Assembly: GCA_945643635.1 (NCBI GenBank)
Contig: CALZFC010000045.1
Coordinates: 2,450,001-2,514,000 of the forward strand
Length of the DNA stretch: 64,000 nucleotides
Direction: 5' to 3'
From: Allodiplogaster sudhausi
Taxonomy: Eukaryota; Nematoda; Chromadorea; Rhabditida; Diplogasteridae
Shown here: positions 26,412-42,885 of the stretch, in pieces
Position numbering within the stretch: the stretch's first letter is position 1
Layout: every line of letters begins with the position of its first letter
The notes under the pieces: model-generated
Database searches by the model: none
What the model was told of the DNA's origin: nothing
What the model saw: the letters and a program-made list of their open reading frames with translations, nothing else
Program-made: the position numbers and the translations under genes

Positions 26412-26692
26412 TGCGTCTGCCTCCTCGACGCGCTGCTCCAACGCGTCGCGGTCTTCCCCGGCCCAAATGCTGTCGGTCCCAACACGAGGTGAATGCACAT
26501 CACGCGGGAAATTTGAATCAGAATTAGATGGAGCAGCCGGCCGGTGCGGCTGTGCGTACGAGTGGCTCTGGTGCGGAAGGGAGTCGAATGTGTACTCTGG
26601 AGGGCATGCCATGCCCCTCTCATTCTCTTCAAAGGGGAACTTCATTTGGAGTGATGGGGGTGGGCTGCCGGATGGATTCCACTTTCCCCCCA
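26412..26692 (-). CDS. Unassigned coding-like exon
   Basis: This minus-strand frame is not a repeat translation. It reads as a polar, Pro/Ser/His-containing stretch (PPEYTFDSLPHQSHS) followed by an acidic/basic helix (ALEQRVEEADA). A strong donor sequence, GTGAGA, occupies 26406-26411, so an exon ending at 26412 in phase 0 is plausible. Without splicing, the frame stops at 26343. It may be an upstream exon of CNOT2, whose N-terminus is usually disordered, but its phase does not join directly to the exon at 25445 (which needs phase 1). It may also belong to a separate gene. No family was recognised. Confidence 0.3.
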
Positions 26693-29148
26693 CTCATCCT
26701 TCCAAGCGAACGAACGGCTTTCTCTCTTTCCGCTGTATACAATTTCACTGTTGCTTCTTTGTGTCTAACATAAGCATGCATTGCATGCGCCTCTGTGTGA
26801 GTCGTGGAATTGCATCTTTCTATCGATCCGTATTTGTAACAAATAAGATAAAGATGCGTTTGCTAATGAAAATCGCTTTATAAATTTTTGTATATGTACT
26901 ATACACGTATTCAACTAGTATATTTGTACATATGCACATAAGAATTGTAAGCATTGGCCCACTTGATGAGACTGGCAGGTTCACTTCATGGAAGAACGTC
27001 ACTCCTCTTTCTTCATCTTGGGAGTCAGAAAAGACCATTTTTATCTTCTTTTTTTTCAATGACGGCTCCACTTTTTCGCCATTCTCCGCGAATTCTGCAT
27101 TTCTCTTTGTAGCAGTTCGAACTCTTCCACGTCATACATACATGCATACGTCTTGGTTTTTGTTCCTTTTCTGTCTGCGTCACTTACTTTCTCATTCTCT
27201 CTCGTTCAGAGAGTCACGCTTTCTCGCTATCTCTCATACTCAATCTCTCTCTCAGCTGTCATTTTCCACTTATTTTATGTCATCTTTTTTGCACGTCTCC
27301 GTAGGGCTGCTCGCCTGACTATTTTTTTTTCTTTCTCTTACTTTCCACACGCCTATTTTCTCTTCCCTCTCACTTTCCATCTCTTTCTATCTCTATCTCT
27401 CTCTGGCTCTCTCTCTGTCTCTCTGTCTCTTTCTCTTTCTCTCCCTCTCTCACTTTCTTCTCCTTTCCATGTTTTCCATCTCTTCATGTTGCATTCCGCC
27501 ATTGGAATAAGCCCTTTCCATTCCAACGTGGATTTTCTAGGATCAGTTAGATTATCTTCCGCGTGTTTTCTAATTTGTTTTTGCTCTTCTTCTGTCTCGT
27601 CTGCACGTTGTCGCCTTCTTGTCGCTACTCTCTTCCGTTTTTCTGATGACAAAAACATTTTATTGCTAGAATATCCTAATCAAAGCTTTTAAATTTAGTA
27701 ATTTTCACATACCCATTGGATAATTTGCTGTTTCCGTGCAGATAAACATGTCTTTTTTTCTGACAATGAACTACATATTTACATTGCTCACTACAAATGT
27801 ATGCACTTGTAGGCAACCAAGTGATGCAGGGTCTGCATGCTGCACTTTCAAAATTTGAAATTACCCGCAGGAGGGCAGGCGGGAACTCCCAAATGTCCCT
27901 TGCCAAGGAATCTTATCTTGTCCTCTCTCTCTCTTTCTATGTCTATATCTATGTCTCGCTCTCCCCCTGTCTCTCTCTCTCTCTGCCTCTGCTTCCCCGT
28001 TCCTTTCAATGCCTCTCAATCTCTCCCCCTCGCCCTGTCTTTTTCTCTCCTGCCCAATGCACATTTGCAGCTATTCTCGTGTAAACTACCGACGCATGTC
28101 TGATGCAGTTGTTCGGTTCTTTTACCATTCGTTCTGTTGGATTAGGGGAGGGGGGTTGCAGTGAGGAGAGAAGATAGAAAAATAAGAGTGGAAAAGTTAG
28201 ACTTTAAAAAGAGAAAGACATGAGAGAGAGTGAGAAAGTAAGAGAGAGAGAGAAAGGGAGAGAGAGGGAACGAGGGAAATACGGTATGATAAATACGAGC
28301 GAAATGAGGGAGATGTAGTCAGAATAAATGAATCGGGGATGCGAGAAAGAATGCAGAATTTTGGAAAACGAAAGAGAGAGAGAGGCCTTTCAAACCATGA
28401 GGGGAGGCGAATAATGCTGGAAAATGATGGACGGGCTGAACGATTGAGCATGCGTTGAAATGAGATTTTCGAAAAAAAAAAAGGATTGAGTGCATTCTAT
28501 GCATTTGAGAGAAAGAGGCCGGCTAGGACAGCGGAAGAAAAAGATAAAATAGAATTGCAGAAAGAGTGAGAGAAAGATAGAGTTTGAGAGAGAGAGAGAG
28601 AGAAAACGATGGAAAGATGCAAGCAGGGCGCGTGCTCTACGGTTTCCCCTCCAGGTTTGGTAGGCAGAAAAAATAAACATTTCATCAGCTGAAAGCTGAC
28701 GGAAACCTTCCTCATCTTCGTGTCATGCATGATGACGTTTAGCTTTCATCCTCCTATCTCTGCTTTCTTACTCGCTCTTCCTCATTATTTTTCTTTCTGT
28801 CTGTCTCGCTCTCTCTTTCTCTTCCTCTCTCTCTCACTCCCTCTCTGTTTTCTTCCTCGTATCTTTCCCTTTCTCCATATCTCGTTCTCTCTCCTTCGTT
28901 CTGACCCCTTCTCTCCCCCTTACTCTCCGAGTTTGCCATCAACATCTCCAACAATCCCCACAAAAAGGAGGTCTGTCAATCAAGAGGAACTGAGCTGCTC
29001 CTTCTTACTCTTTTACATATCCCTGTTCCGAGCAGGTCTCGTTCTTCTTCATCTCTCACTCCTCTCACTGCTTCTACTAACGAAGACATGCAATGTGAGC
29101 TCAAATTACATTCACTTGCACTACATCCTGATCTCTCCTTTGCCGCTT

Positions 29149-29256
29149 TCTCTATCCCTCTCTCTCTCTCTCCTTTCTTCCTTTCTCTATCCCTCTCTCT
29201 CTCTCCTTTCTTCCTTTCTCTATCCCTCTCTCTCTCCTTTCTTCCTTTCTCTATCC
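29149..29256. repeat. Pyrimidine minisatellite, about 30 bp unit
   Basis: About four tandem copies of a unit of the form TCTATCCC(TC)nCTTTCTTCC. Unit length varies from about 28 to 32 bases through loss of CT pairs. Confidence 0.85.
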
Positions 29257-30087
29257 TCTCACTCTCTCTCTCACCCTCGCACTATGTTTCTTGTCAAATC
29301 AACTGTTGCCACTGAGAACGCGGGCGAGGGCAGCGAGGAGTCCATCTCCTGAGCGGAATGAAGAAGAAGACGAATGAGTTTAGATGGCCATGTCAGGGGC
29401 TTTATCTAGCTAGTAATCATGTTCTGCTGCTCTCGCTCGCTCTCTCTCTCTCTCTCGCTCTCTCTCTCTCTCTCCCTCTCAATAACTCATCCTCTTTCTC
29501 TGTCTCTCTCCGTCTTACTCGTTCTCTCTCTCTCACTCTTTTTTTATTTTCCTCTCTCCATCTGTATCTTTCTTCTTTCACTTGTCATTCATCCTTCTTC
29601 AATGAATTCTGTTTCCGTGCCCCTTGTGCCTTCATGTTTTGACACCTGACTAACCAGACCACATTCGCACGAGAAAAGCACCTAGCACAAATTTCCGAGA
29701 TATGAATCGGGAGAACGTGAGATAATAAATGCGGAAGAGTGAAGTTTTAGCTCATGAAAGAAAAAGAAGCTCATTTTTAGAGTCGATTCATTTCTCAAAA
29801 GTGATTCCGCGTTCAGACAACGAGAGAGTCAACAATGGATTACATTGAAGAAGAGATTAATGCTGTGCATTGCGGATGGCCCCATTCTTTGCCGTTTAAT
29901 GGGAAAGCATGGATATCGCCCTTTCCTTTTGTGGGCCTTTCCCCGCTGGCGGATTTCGTCGCTATTTGTCTCTTGCGGTTGCATGAAAAAAGCTTTGTCG
30001 TTCCCTCTTTATCCCTCTCTTTTCCCCTATTTCTCTTTTTCTTTTCTCAATGTCAGCATCCTACTCTCAATTCCTTCTCTCCCTCTC

Positions 30088-30125
<38 letters not shown>

Positions 30126-30765
30126 ACGCGCTCTCTCACTGGTTTTCAACGGCGACTTTGATTCATTGACTCTACTGACTAATTGTCTCTCAAATCGATT
30201 TCCGTTCTGTATTTTTTTACGGTTACTTCTGCCAATGCCTGTTAATCACTGGCGAAATTAATAAAAATAACTTTGTCATGACAGTTGGTTTTTTGAAGAT
30301 TCATTTCAATAAGGATTGATGTGCAGTGAAAAATGTTTAATTTTGGAAATTATATAAAAATTTGGAAAAAAGGAACGCTCCATAAAAGGCGAAAATCTAG
30401 AATTGGACCGTCTGGCGCTGATATTTGCTTTTTTGACAGACCGGTGTTGTCTGAATTCTGCGAGTAGCGTCTCTTCCGATGCATAATGCATGACTAGCAC
30501 CAGCCACTCATTCTCCCACCAGGATCCGCTGTATACCCCCCCCCCCCAAGTCTGCTCAAAATAGTTTTCCTTCATCTTTTGGTCATCTCTCCCCCTCTCT
30601 CTCCCTCTCCCTCTCTCTCCTTCTCCTCCCCAATTCCACATATTCCCTAGCAGCTGACCACACTTAAAACCACCATTAATGCCACTATTTATTTTAAATC
30701 CCTTTACTATCTGCCGCACCTATATATTTCTCCACTTTTGATGCTATGCAAACAGGAATTCTCCC

Positions 30766-30799
<34 letters not shown>

Positions 30800-31353
30800 T
30801 TCTCTCTCTCTCAACTTCTCTTTCTTTCTCACTCTCCCTATCTCTATCTCTCACAATGTCCTTCCAACGTTCATAATCCACTTCAAAACACTGTGCTATG
30901 TCTCTTGACACGTGGACTACGGTCTTTGTTTAAATATTTTCTCTTGCATTTAATAAAACTTGATACATTCCTGCCATTTAAAACTTGAATAATTGTCTAC
31001 ATCACTTTCCTCCTTTTTCATGTAATTTTTCTCAGTCAAGCTTAATTATACACTTCGCCAGGAAATTAGCGAGTTTCAACAGCCTTTTATAATTTTTCCT
31101 CATTGTCATAAAAAAAGAGGGGAGACGTGGACAAGTTCAACCATTGAGAATCTCTCTTCGTGCCACAACTTTTTGTTAGTCGCCCACTATTGTATGTACT
31201 ATGGGAATATCGCAGTTCCTTCTTGTTGCGCCCGTAGATTGTATCGTTTCTTTCTACTGTGTCATTCTTTTCTTCCTCTTCTCTGCATCTCTTTAGGATC
31301 TCCTATGAGCCTGCGCTCTCTTCGTTTCACTCAAACTACATACCACGATTGCG

Positions 31354-31641
31354 TTAAAATAGGCTTAAACTCGGAAACTCCTAGCACGAAATGGCTGATC
31401 TTATAGTACGATACATTTTGGCAACGTGATCCTGGCAATTTGCCAAGATCCTTGCTTCGAAACCTTTTCTCGTAAAAAAATGCGTTTTATTCGGCGATTT
31501 AAAATTGGCGGTTTGCGTCCGTTTGCTCCTCTAACTTTTAGTTTAGTAAATTGAATTTTTGCTCATGGTTTCGCAAGCTCAATCCGGACATATTCAAAGA
31601 ATCATCCTTATGGAAAAAAATTGAGTTTTCGCCTCCTTTAA
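31354..31641. mobile_element. TTAA-flanked MITE, copy 1 (288 bp)
   Basis: The right end reads GGCGAAAACTC outward-inverted with CTCCTTTAA. The left end, TTAAAATAGGCTTAAACTC, is a slightly decayed version of the same terminal inverted repeat. Both ends carry TTAA. The sequence is an inverted copy of 59748-60208, covering both terminal portions of that copy but lacking its middle. There is no coding capacity. A TTAA target suggests a piggyBac-type or similar element; this is an inference from the ends alone. Confidence 0.75.
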
Positions 31642-32111
31642 GCCAACCCTCTCGCGCGGAAAATCGGCCAACAATATGAACTGTTCGGTTATTCTGTCTC
31701 TTTTCTCTTTCTCTATCTCTCTCATTCTCTCGCCCTCTCTCCTTCAGTTTTATAATTTCATTCAAACAGCCAATTAAAAAAATATATTTCAAGACCAAAT
31801 CTCTGAAGCTTCGCTCATCATCTGGTCGCTTGGTTTGGCATGTATAATCTATGGCATGTGCGAATTTATGTTTTGTCATGCATTGTCTGTGCTTCCCACT
31901 TGATTACGCAATTCAATTCCTTTTCCTCCCAATCGAACTCTATACTCCAGTCAAGTCTCTCGACCTCATAACATTATGCGATTTGCTTGAATGGATCTCG
32001 TGGAGAGTGGAAGCAGAACCAGCGCGGATTTCTACATGACTCTTGTTGAGCAACCGATTCTAAGGGAGGAAAGTTTTGAGAACATGTCTAAAGGCCTTAT
32101 GGGCGATGTAT

Positions 32112-32281
32112 AAGAGAAAGAGAGGGGGAGAGAGAACGAGAGGGAGGGAGAGAAAGAGAGGGGAGAGAGAAAGAGAGGGGAGAGAGAAAGAGAGGGGAGA
32201 GAGAAAGAGAGGGGAGAGAGAAAGAGAGGGGAGAGAGAAAGAGAGGGGAGAGAGAAAGAGAGGAAGAGAGGGAGGGAGAGA
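32112..32281. repeat. Purine minisatellite, 17-bp unit
   Basis: About seven tandem copies of AGAGAGAAAGAGAGGGG, with degenerate GA flanks. Confidence 0.9.
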
Positions 32282-33048
32282 ACGAAAAAAAAACACGAAC
32301 GGGCATTGCATATCTATTGGCCCGCTGGGCTTGCTGTCATTATTCATCCGAAAACGACATAAAAATTGATCACATGTGCCATATAAACAAATGCGACTTC
32401 TCCTCTTCGAATCAAATGCACTTATCCTTAAGTTGTGCGTCGAATTTTACCTAGTTTAAAATATGTCAAAAAGGCTTTAAAAATTTTTTTTAAGTCGCTT
32501 AAAAGAACATTTTGTTATGTTGAGGAGTTACTCGGTTTATGGCTGACCACTTGCATGCAGCCGGAACATTAAAATGGTCCCTTCCGATTTCAACTTTTTG
32601 TTTGCCTTTCCCCCTTACTTTCCCATGCTGAGCTTCTTCAGTCCCGACGGGGAAGCTGACAGGGGTGGGGGTTAGTTGGAGACCATGAGTGCTGCTTGCT
32701 TCTTCTGTTCTTCCTCCTGTTTATGGCCTTCTCAAAGCGGCTTCACTCTTCTAACCAAGGCAATCTGCTTCTTCAAGGGGTCGCTCTCCTCTCACTTCAA
32801 TTTCTCTCTTTTCTCACTTCAATACTTCATTAATATCTCAGTGTCCAAAAGGCGATGAAAGAATAAGTCCGTATCTTCGAAGCAGTCGCATTTGGTTGTG
32901 ATGTCTCCTTCGATTCCATTCTTGCCATTTGATTTGACTGTTTCTATGGGACCGTCACATTAGATCGATGCGTCTTCATTCACTTTTTTGTTCTTCTTAT
33001 AGAGAGCGTTGTAAAATGTCGTACTAAAGGAGGAGAGAAAAGTAAAGA

Positions 33049-33106
33049 AAAACAGATGAGCGAAATAGCGCATGCATAAAACAGATGAGCGAAATAGCGC
33101 ATGCAT
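33049..33106. repeat. 29-bp perfect tandem duplication
   Basis: Two identical adjacent copies of a 29-base unit (33049-33077 and 33078-33106) ending GCGCATGCAT. It lies about 110 bases upstream of the start codon at 33217, so it is probably in the promoter or leader of that gene. Confidence 0.92.
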
Positions 33107-33216
33107 TGAAGGAGAGCGCGAGAGAGCGAGAGAGTGCTGCCTTCTCTTCCTTCCTCTTCTTCTGTTCGACTGTGTGCGATGCTTAGAAGCATCGCCACAT
33201 CGCCGCCCGCGCCCGG

Positions 33217-34900
33217 ATGAACTCGATCCGCGCCTCCGCACTCAGGTACGGTCGATAGTAGACCATATTATATTTGTATTAGCCTTCTCATCCAGGTAAT
33301 TAATGTGGAAAAAATTGCTCTGTTGTTTTCACGAATGTCTTCTTCCTCTCACTCTCTCTTTCTTTCTTTTATCGCCTTCATCTACCAAAACTCGGTTAGG
33401 TTCCGACTTTTTCAGTCTTCTCTCTCTCTACCTCTCTCTTTCTCACTTCAGACGTCGCATTGGCTTCGCAGTGGTCGGTGTCTTCCTAGTGTGGGCCTTC
33501 GCAAATCAGAACACACAGACTTCACGAGCACTCGAGGCTATGAAGAAGAAGGTCGAGGCAGCCGAGCAGAGTGCAGAGAGCATTCTCGTCAAGCTAAAGG
33601 GTGCGGGAGGGAGAGATAGAGAGAGAGAGAAGAGAGAGAGATTGAGAGAGAAGAAAGAGAGACTGAGAGGGATAGAGAGAGGAAGGGAGAGAGAGAGGGA
33701 ATGGTTGGTTCGTTAATTATTTGTTAAGAGAAACAAACTTTAAAAAATTTAATTATTATTTTTTTCATTCGTATACATATTACGAGAAGCTTCCTTGTAG
33801 TTGTCTACGAGCACAAGCTGAAAGTGACCGAGCTCTACAATCAGTTCAGAAATGCTTCCGAGAGGAAAAACGAAGGTTTCAAAGCTTTTTTTATTCTTTC
33901 ATTATTGCGCGGTTTTAAAGTATTCCTTATTCCCATCTTTTCAGAACTGAAAACGACCATTCGGAAGTGTGAGCTGAATTCGTTATCAATGAAGGTTTGT
34001 CGCATTTATTTTTTGGATGATTGAAGAATATTCGTAAATCTTTGTCATTGTAATTTGATTTTTTTTTCCAAATAAATAAAGAACTGTTCTAGGAGCGCTT
34101 GACAAAATGCGAAGATGATTTGACAAAGAGGCCTGCTCTCGTGCCACAGGGAGATGCCAATGCTGAAGATTCTTTATCAGGCAGGATTCTCTCGTAGAAA
34201 TTCACTCTACAAGTTACAGCATTTGTACAATTGTGCAATAGAAAAGATGGACCGAAGATTAAACAGAGAAAGAAGACTGAAAGATAACGTGTTAGAGGGA
34301 CAACCTTTTTTAAGAGAACAAAAGAAATATTAATCAAATTGTTAAAAGAGAACAAGTATTTTTTGTAAATATAATAGTTGCTAAAATCTATTAATTTTGC
34401 ATACTTTTGAAAGCCATAACATTGATATTACAGCAGTCGCAAAGCTGCAAGAACGACTGGCGACATTGGAGGTCAGGAATAGCACGTTCTTTGAAGTACA
34501 TCTTTTTTGCAAGTGATATTTTAATGTTTTTTAAAACTTGAACATGAAAATCACTACAAAGAAAAGTGAGTTAATTTTTTTCATTCTGTTTTTATTTTTT
34601 TTATTTTAGGGTCGTGTTCGAGAGGCAACTGCGCAGCTTGAAGCTTCCGAGCGGGAAAAGTCTTCTCTCCAAGTCTCATTTTTATCCTCAAATAAATTTA
34701 ATACATTAGTAACGTTCTAGATGAAGTTTCCTGATCTTAATGGTTGCATTGAAATAAAATAGATGTTTGCTTTATTCTTGCAGGCACAACTCGATGAATG
34801 CCAACGGCACGCCGCTGCGAACGCAGGAGTCAGTTTGAGAATGAGAGAATTGCAGAGTACAAGGGAAGGGTCGACATTGAAAGTCTCAAGAAGTTCCTAA
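33217..34900 (+). CDS. Short type II membrane coiled-coil protein
   Basis: Eight exons give 202 residues: 33217-33245, 33452-33600, 33801-33875, 33945-33994, 34093-34180, 34434-34471, 34610-34672 and 34784-34900. A 12-residue basic N-terminus is followed by a single hydrophobic segment (about 13-27, IGFAVVGVFLVWAFA) and then by heptad-like helical stretches such as ALEAMKKKVEAAEQ, VAKLQERLATLE and REATAQLEASERE. This is the layout of a type II, lumen-facing coiled-coil protein. It is similar in plan to the GOLM1/CASC4 Golgi family, but no diagnostic motif was seen. Intron 5 has a GC donor at 34181. The gene converges on the forkhead gene, 249 bases away. Location in the Golgi or ER is inferred. 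Confidence 0.72.
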
Positions 34901-35071
34901 GAGGACCAAGGATCACTTACACTGGAATTTCTACCAAATACTGCTTATGAATGACGACTGTAGACTTGATAACCTAATATTAGACTGATCGTTGAGAAGT
35001 GACTGGAGTCAGGGTATCTGTTTCTTCGGGTATATTTTTCAATTTACCATTAGTAGCTTGACAGAACCGAG

Positions 35072-35077
35072 AATAAA
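35072..35077 (+). terminator. Possible poly(A) signal AATAAA
   Basis: AATAAA lies 172 bases after the stop codon of the coiled-coil gene. The same 249-base interval also has to hold the 3' end of the oppositely transcribed forkhead gene. Confidence 0.5.
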
Positions 35078-35149
35078 ATTAAGAGAATGAGAGAGGGAGT
35101 TAGAGAGAAATAGAGGGTAGCTTAAAAGTGTACTCCTGGAGAGTAAGAC

Positions 35150-40052
<4,903 letters not shown>

Positions 40053-40547
40053 CTTCAGTGGAAGAGTGAAGAAGGGTGAAGCTGGTGCAGGAGGAGGCAA
40101 TGAGAAGGAGGAAAGAAGAAACCAATTGAGAGAGAGGCAGAGAGAGAGAGAGAGAGAGAGGGAGAGAAAGGAAACACTCTCTGCCTCTCCTTTCTCTGCA
40201 CTCTTTTCCCTCTCGTCCCCTTCTTCACTTTTTCGCTGTGCCTGCCAGTGCTGACTCTGTCGAGAATGTCTTCCCTTTAATTTCTTCTACTCTCTTTCTC
40301 GCTCCCTCTACATCTCTCTTATCTTTTTATATTTCTCTCCTGTACTCTCTTTCTCTCCCTCCACATCTCTCTTATCTTTCTACCCTATCTCTATCTCTCG
40401 CTCTCCTTCCTCTCTTCTCTCTCTCTCTTCAATAGTCTCCACACTGTCGATGACGTGTTCCCAAAGGCGACAGGGAGAGAGCAAATTCATGTCGTCCCCA
40501 TCTGACTTTCTGTAAGACGCGAGACGAAGAAACTTTCCATTCCCCCA

Positions 40548-40584
<37 letters not shown>

Positions 40585-40776
40585 ATTCCTCCCTCTTCCC
40601 TCTCACCCTGCCCCTTACTTTTCTCTTCCCTTTATCATTGCTTCCCTGCCACTTTCAGTGCTTTGTTCCTTGGCGACTACGGTATCATTGAATGGTCTCG
40701 AAGAGCCGAGTCTTCATTCGCTGTTTCAAACAGAGTATTTAATTAATTTGCAAGTATCGTAGAATGAAAGAGAGTA

Positions 40777-41062
40777 TTAAATGGAAAGAACAGTTCGCCA
40801 TCTTCTGATCTGGAGAATCTTGCCTCTCTCGTCGACCTTTTCCTTCCATTGATTAACTCGTGTCTCTGCTTGGTCATAGAGGGAAGGCCGACTTAGTGCT
40901 GCTCCCGCTGCCTTTCTCTTTGTACTAACAATTTCGCCGATCTTCTTTGCCATGAATGCAGGACCACTCGCGAAGTCAATCTCATTCTTAATGAAATGGA
41001 GCATTATGGTATACTTCTTTTTCAAAGACGGCGACCATCGAGGCCCTTGCTTTGTTTTCGCT
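40777..41062 (-). CDS. Unassigned coding-like reading frame
   Basis: The minus-strand frame is open for about 95 codons and is not a repeat translation. It reads SPSLKKKYTIMLHFIKNEID, then basic helical stretches (AKKIGEIVSTKRKAAGAAL) and ends WRTVLSI and a TAA at 40777. Methionines occur at TIMLHF and AFMAKK. It has the composition of a small basic protein or one exon of a larger gene. No family was recognised and no upstream exon was found. A chance frame or a transposon fragment is possible. Confidence 0.3.
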
Positions 41063-41112
41063 TGTTATTTTCATGCACTGTGTTTATGCGGAAAAATAGC
41101 ACGCAAAAGAGA

Positions 41113-41846
41113 ATGAAGGTTCCCATTCTTATGGTTAGAGGTCAAGTGGAAATTTGAATCCGCTGTGTTTTCGTTCCTCCTTTAAGTGCATATTTACTTA
41201 AAATAACCCTTTTTTATTAGCCTAAAACTTGAATTCAGGTGGCGCCGAAGCCGTACTATGTCAAGAACGACTCCGTGCATTTTGAGCGAAGTCATCGAGC
41301 GGGAGCAAAGTCAGTCTTCTTTTTCCTGAATATGTGGGAATTGTTTTGAGAAGTTCACTACCCACGCAGCCACTGCTCAAGTCCCTTCAGGCCAGACGGA
41401 TAACAGAAAGGAAGACAATAATAAGTGCTCATATAAAGAAGTTGCATTCCCATGATTCAGACTCGAATTCGCGCGAGATGAAGCGGCCGGGGAAGAGCCG
41501 CTCAAGGACGTCCAGCTTTTGCGGGGGGCGGATCTCGTGAAGAAGCTGGCGGAGAGGAATGCGCAGAGGGCGCGAGAGAATGAAGAGGGAGATGTTCATC
41601 CGGCAGAGAGGAAGGAGCAAGGTCAGTGGAGAGACTATTCAAGGGCTCTTTTATATGTACCCTCCACGATCTAATTTCATATCTGAACAATCCCAATCTC
41701 ATTTTACTTTTCTATCTACAAGATATACTCAGAGTAGAATGCATGAAGTTTCTTATTTTCTGTGTACATCAATCCATCGAGTTGTTCTAGATGAATACGT
41801 GGCAGAACAGCCAGACAAGGATGAGAAGGACTACAGGGAGGCATGA
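41113..41846 (+). CDS. Small highly charged protein, unknown function
   Basis: Four exons in consistent phase give 97 residues: 41113-41118 (ATG AAG only), 41239-41309, 41461-41621 and 41791-41846. The first exon is a two-codon guess: it supplies a start in phase 0 and a GT donor, but it could be elsewhere. The protein begins VAPKPYYVKNDSVHFERSHR, continues through an acidic and basic helix (ADLVKKLAERNAQRARENEE) and ends DKDEKDYREA. It has no signal peptide, membrane segment or Cys-rich motif. No family was recognised. Two of the three donors are GTCAGT. Confidence 0.6.
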
Positions 41847-42612
41847 GCAGCCTCTGCTCCTTCCCATCACAGCAAATAACGGAGACTGTTAATTTTGGTC
41901 TATTCAGTATTTGTTTCTCGAGCGAAAGCCCATTCCTCCGTCGTCATCCTCTTTAAAAGTATTTGAAGATTAGAAAGAAGCGGGTTTGATCCGTGACCGT
42001 TACTCGAATATGCATACTTCTTTGTCTGATGCTTCAATCTCTTTGACGAGTATGTCTCTCGCAAATGACTTGGCGCTGCAAGATTGCCTACGAAATGTAT
42101 CACTTCGCTTTTCATTTCCTGCCATTTCAATGCCTCTCTGTCTTTTTAAGAATATGAGTGGCGTTTACATATAAACTCTATGTAACTCATTACAATTCGG
42201 TTAGTATGTTTATGGCTTAAAAGACAAAGTTTAGTCATACAAATCGGGCATAAATGAGCGTTTTTTTCCTTCTTCAAAATATCCGTGATATGGTAACTAA
42301 AGCATTTTGTTTGATTATTTTGTTTTCTTTGTGATAAACAGAGAACAAAGCACCGTTAACAAAGCAAGTAATCCGGAAAACAAAAAAGGTGGCACAGCTG
42401 TGCAATCTGAAGGCTCCACGTGTAAATAAGCCATGGGCCGTATTTTAGCCCTTCTGAATTTTCGGAATTCACCATAACGCGGACAATTCAAACTGTCTCT
42501 CCCAACTTTTGGCGACTCCAAAATAAAATCAAAAATACATTTTTAACGGACGCTTCGTTTTGAAAACGGTTTTCACATATAGATTCCCCATCGTTTGCCG
42601 AATCTTTAAAGC

Positions 42613-42634
42613 ACATGATCATATATGATCATGT
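42613..42634. repeat. 22-bp perfect palindrome
   Basis: ACATGATCATA is followed directly by its reverse complement, TATGATCATGT. It lies 250 bases upstream of the start of the next gene. Confidence 0.9.
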
Positions 42635-42885
42635 CTGATTTAGTGAAATCACTTATCAATGATAAAATCTCTTATATTATTATTTGTGGATATGAGTAGA
42701 GACAAAATAATGGTGCAGGAAAATTTTCATTGAAAAATATTAAAAATGAAATGTTTTATAGGCAAAAACTGATAACTCCTTATCAAATGATTAGAAATTA
42801 TCGATTTCTTAGCAGTAGCACCCGTTCTCTATAAGCAACCTAATGCACCATTTAAAATATTTTAGTTTTTCCTAGAACAATAGTT

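Larger units (their letters stand above)
25446..33216. other. Repeat-rich region with no clear complete gene
   Basis: The 5' end of CNOT2 must lie somewhere in the first part. Apart from a coding-like minus-strand segment (26412-26692) and a small transposon (31354-31641), the region consists of CT/GA tracts (26180-26220, 27200-27480, 28200-28600, 29149-29280, 29430-29570, 30060-30130, 30760-30850 and 32112-32281) and AT-rich spacer. Most long frames are translated repeats. Confidence 0.5.

Noticed and set aside
28930..28968. Possible short exon reading FAINISNNPHKKE on the plus strand
   Set aside because: It is flanked by AG and GT but too short, and no partner exon in phase was found in the surrounding repeats. 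A second fragment near 29284-29352 has the same problem.
32676..32858. Plus-strand Ser/Cys/Phe-rich frame
   Set aside because: Composition follows the local pyrimidine bias, and no homology or splice structure was seen.
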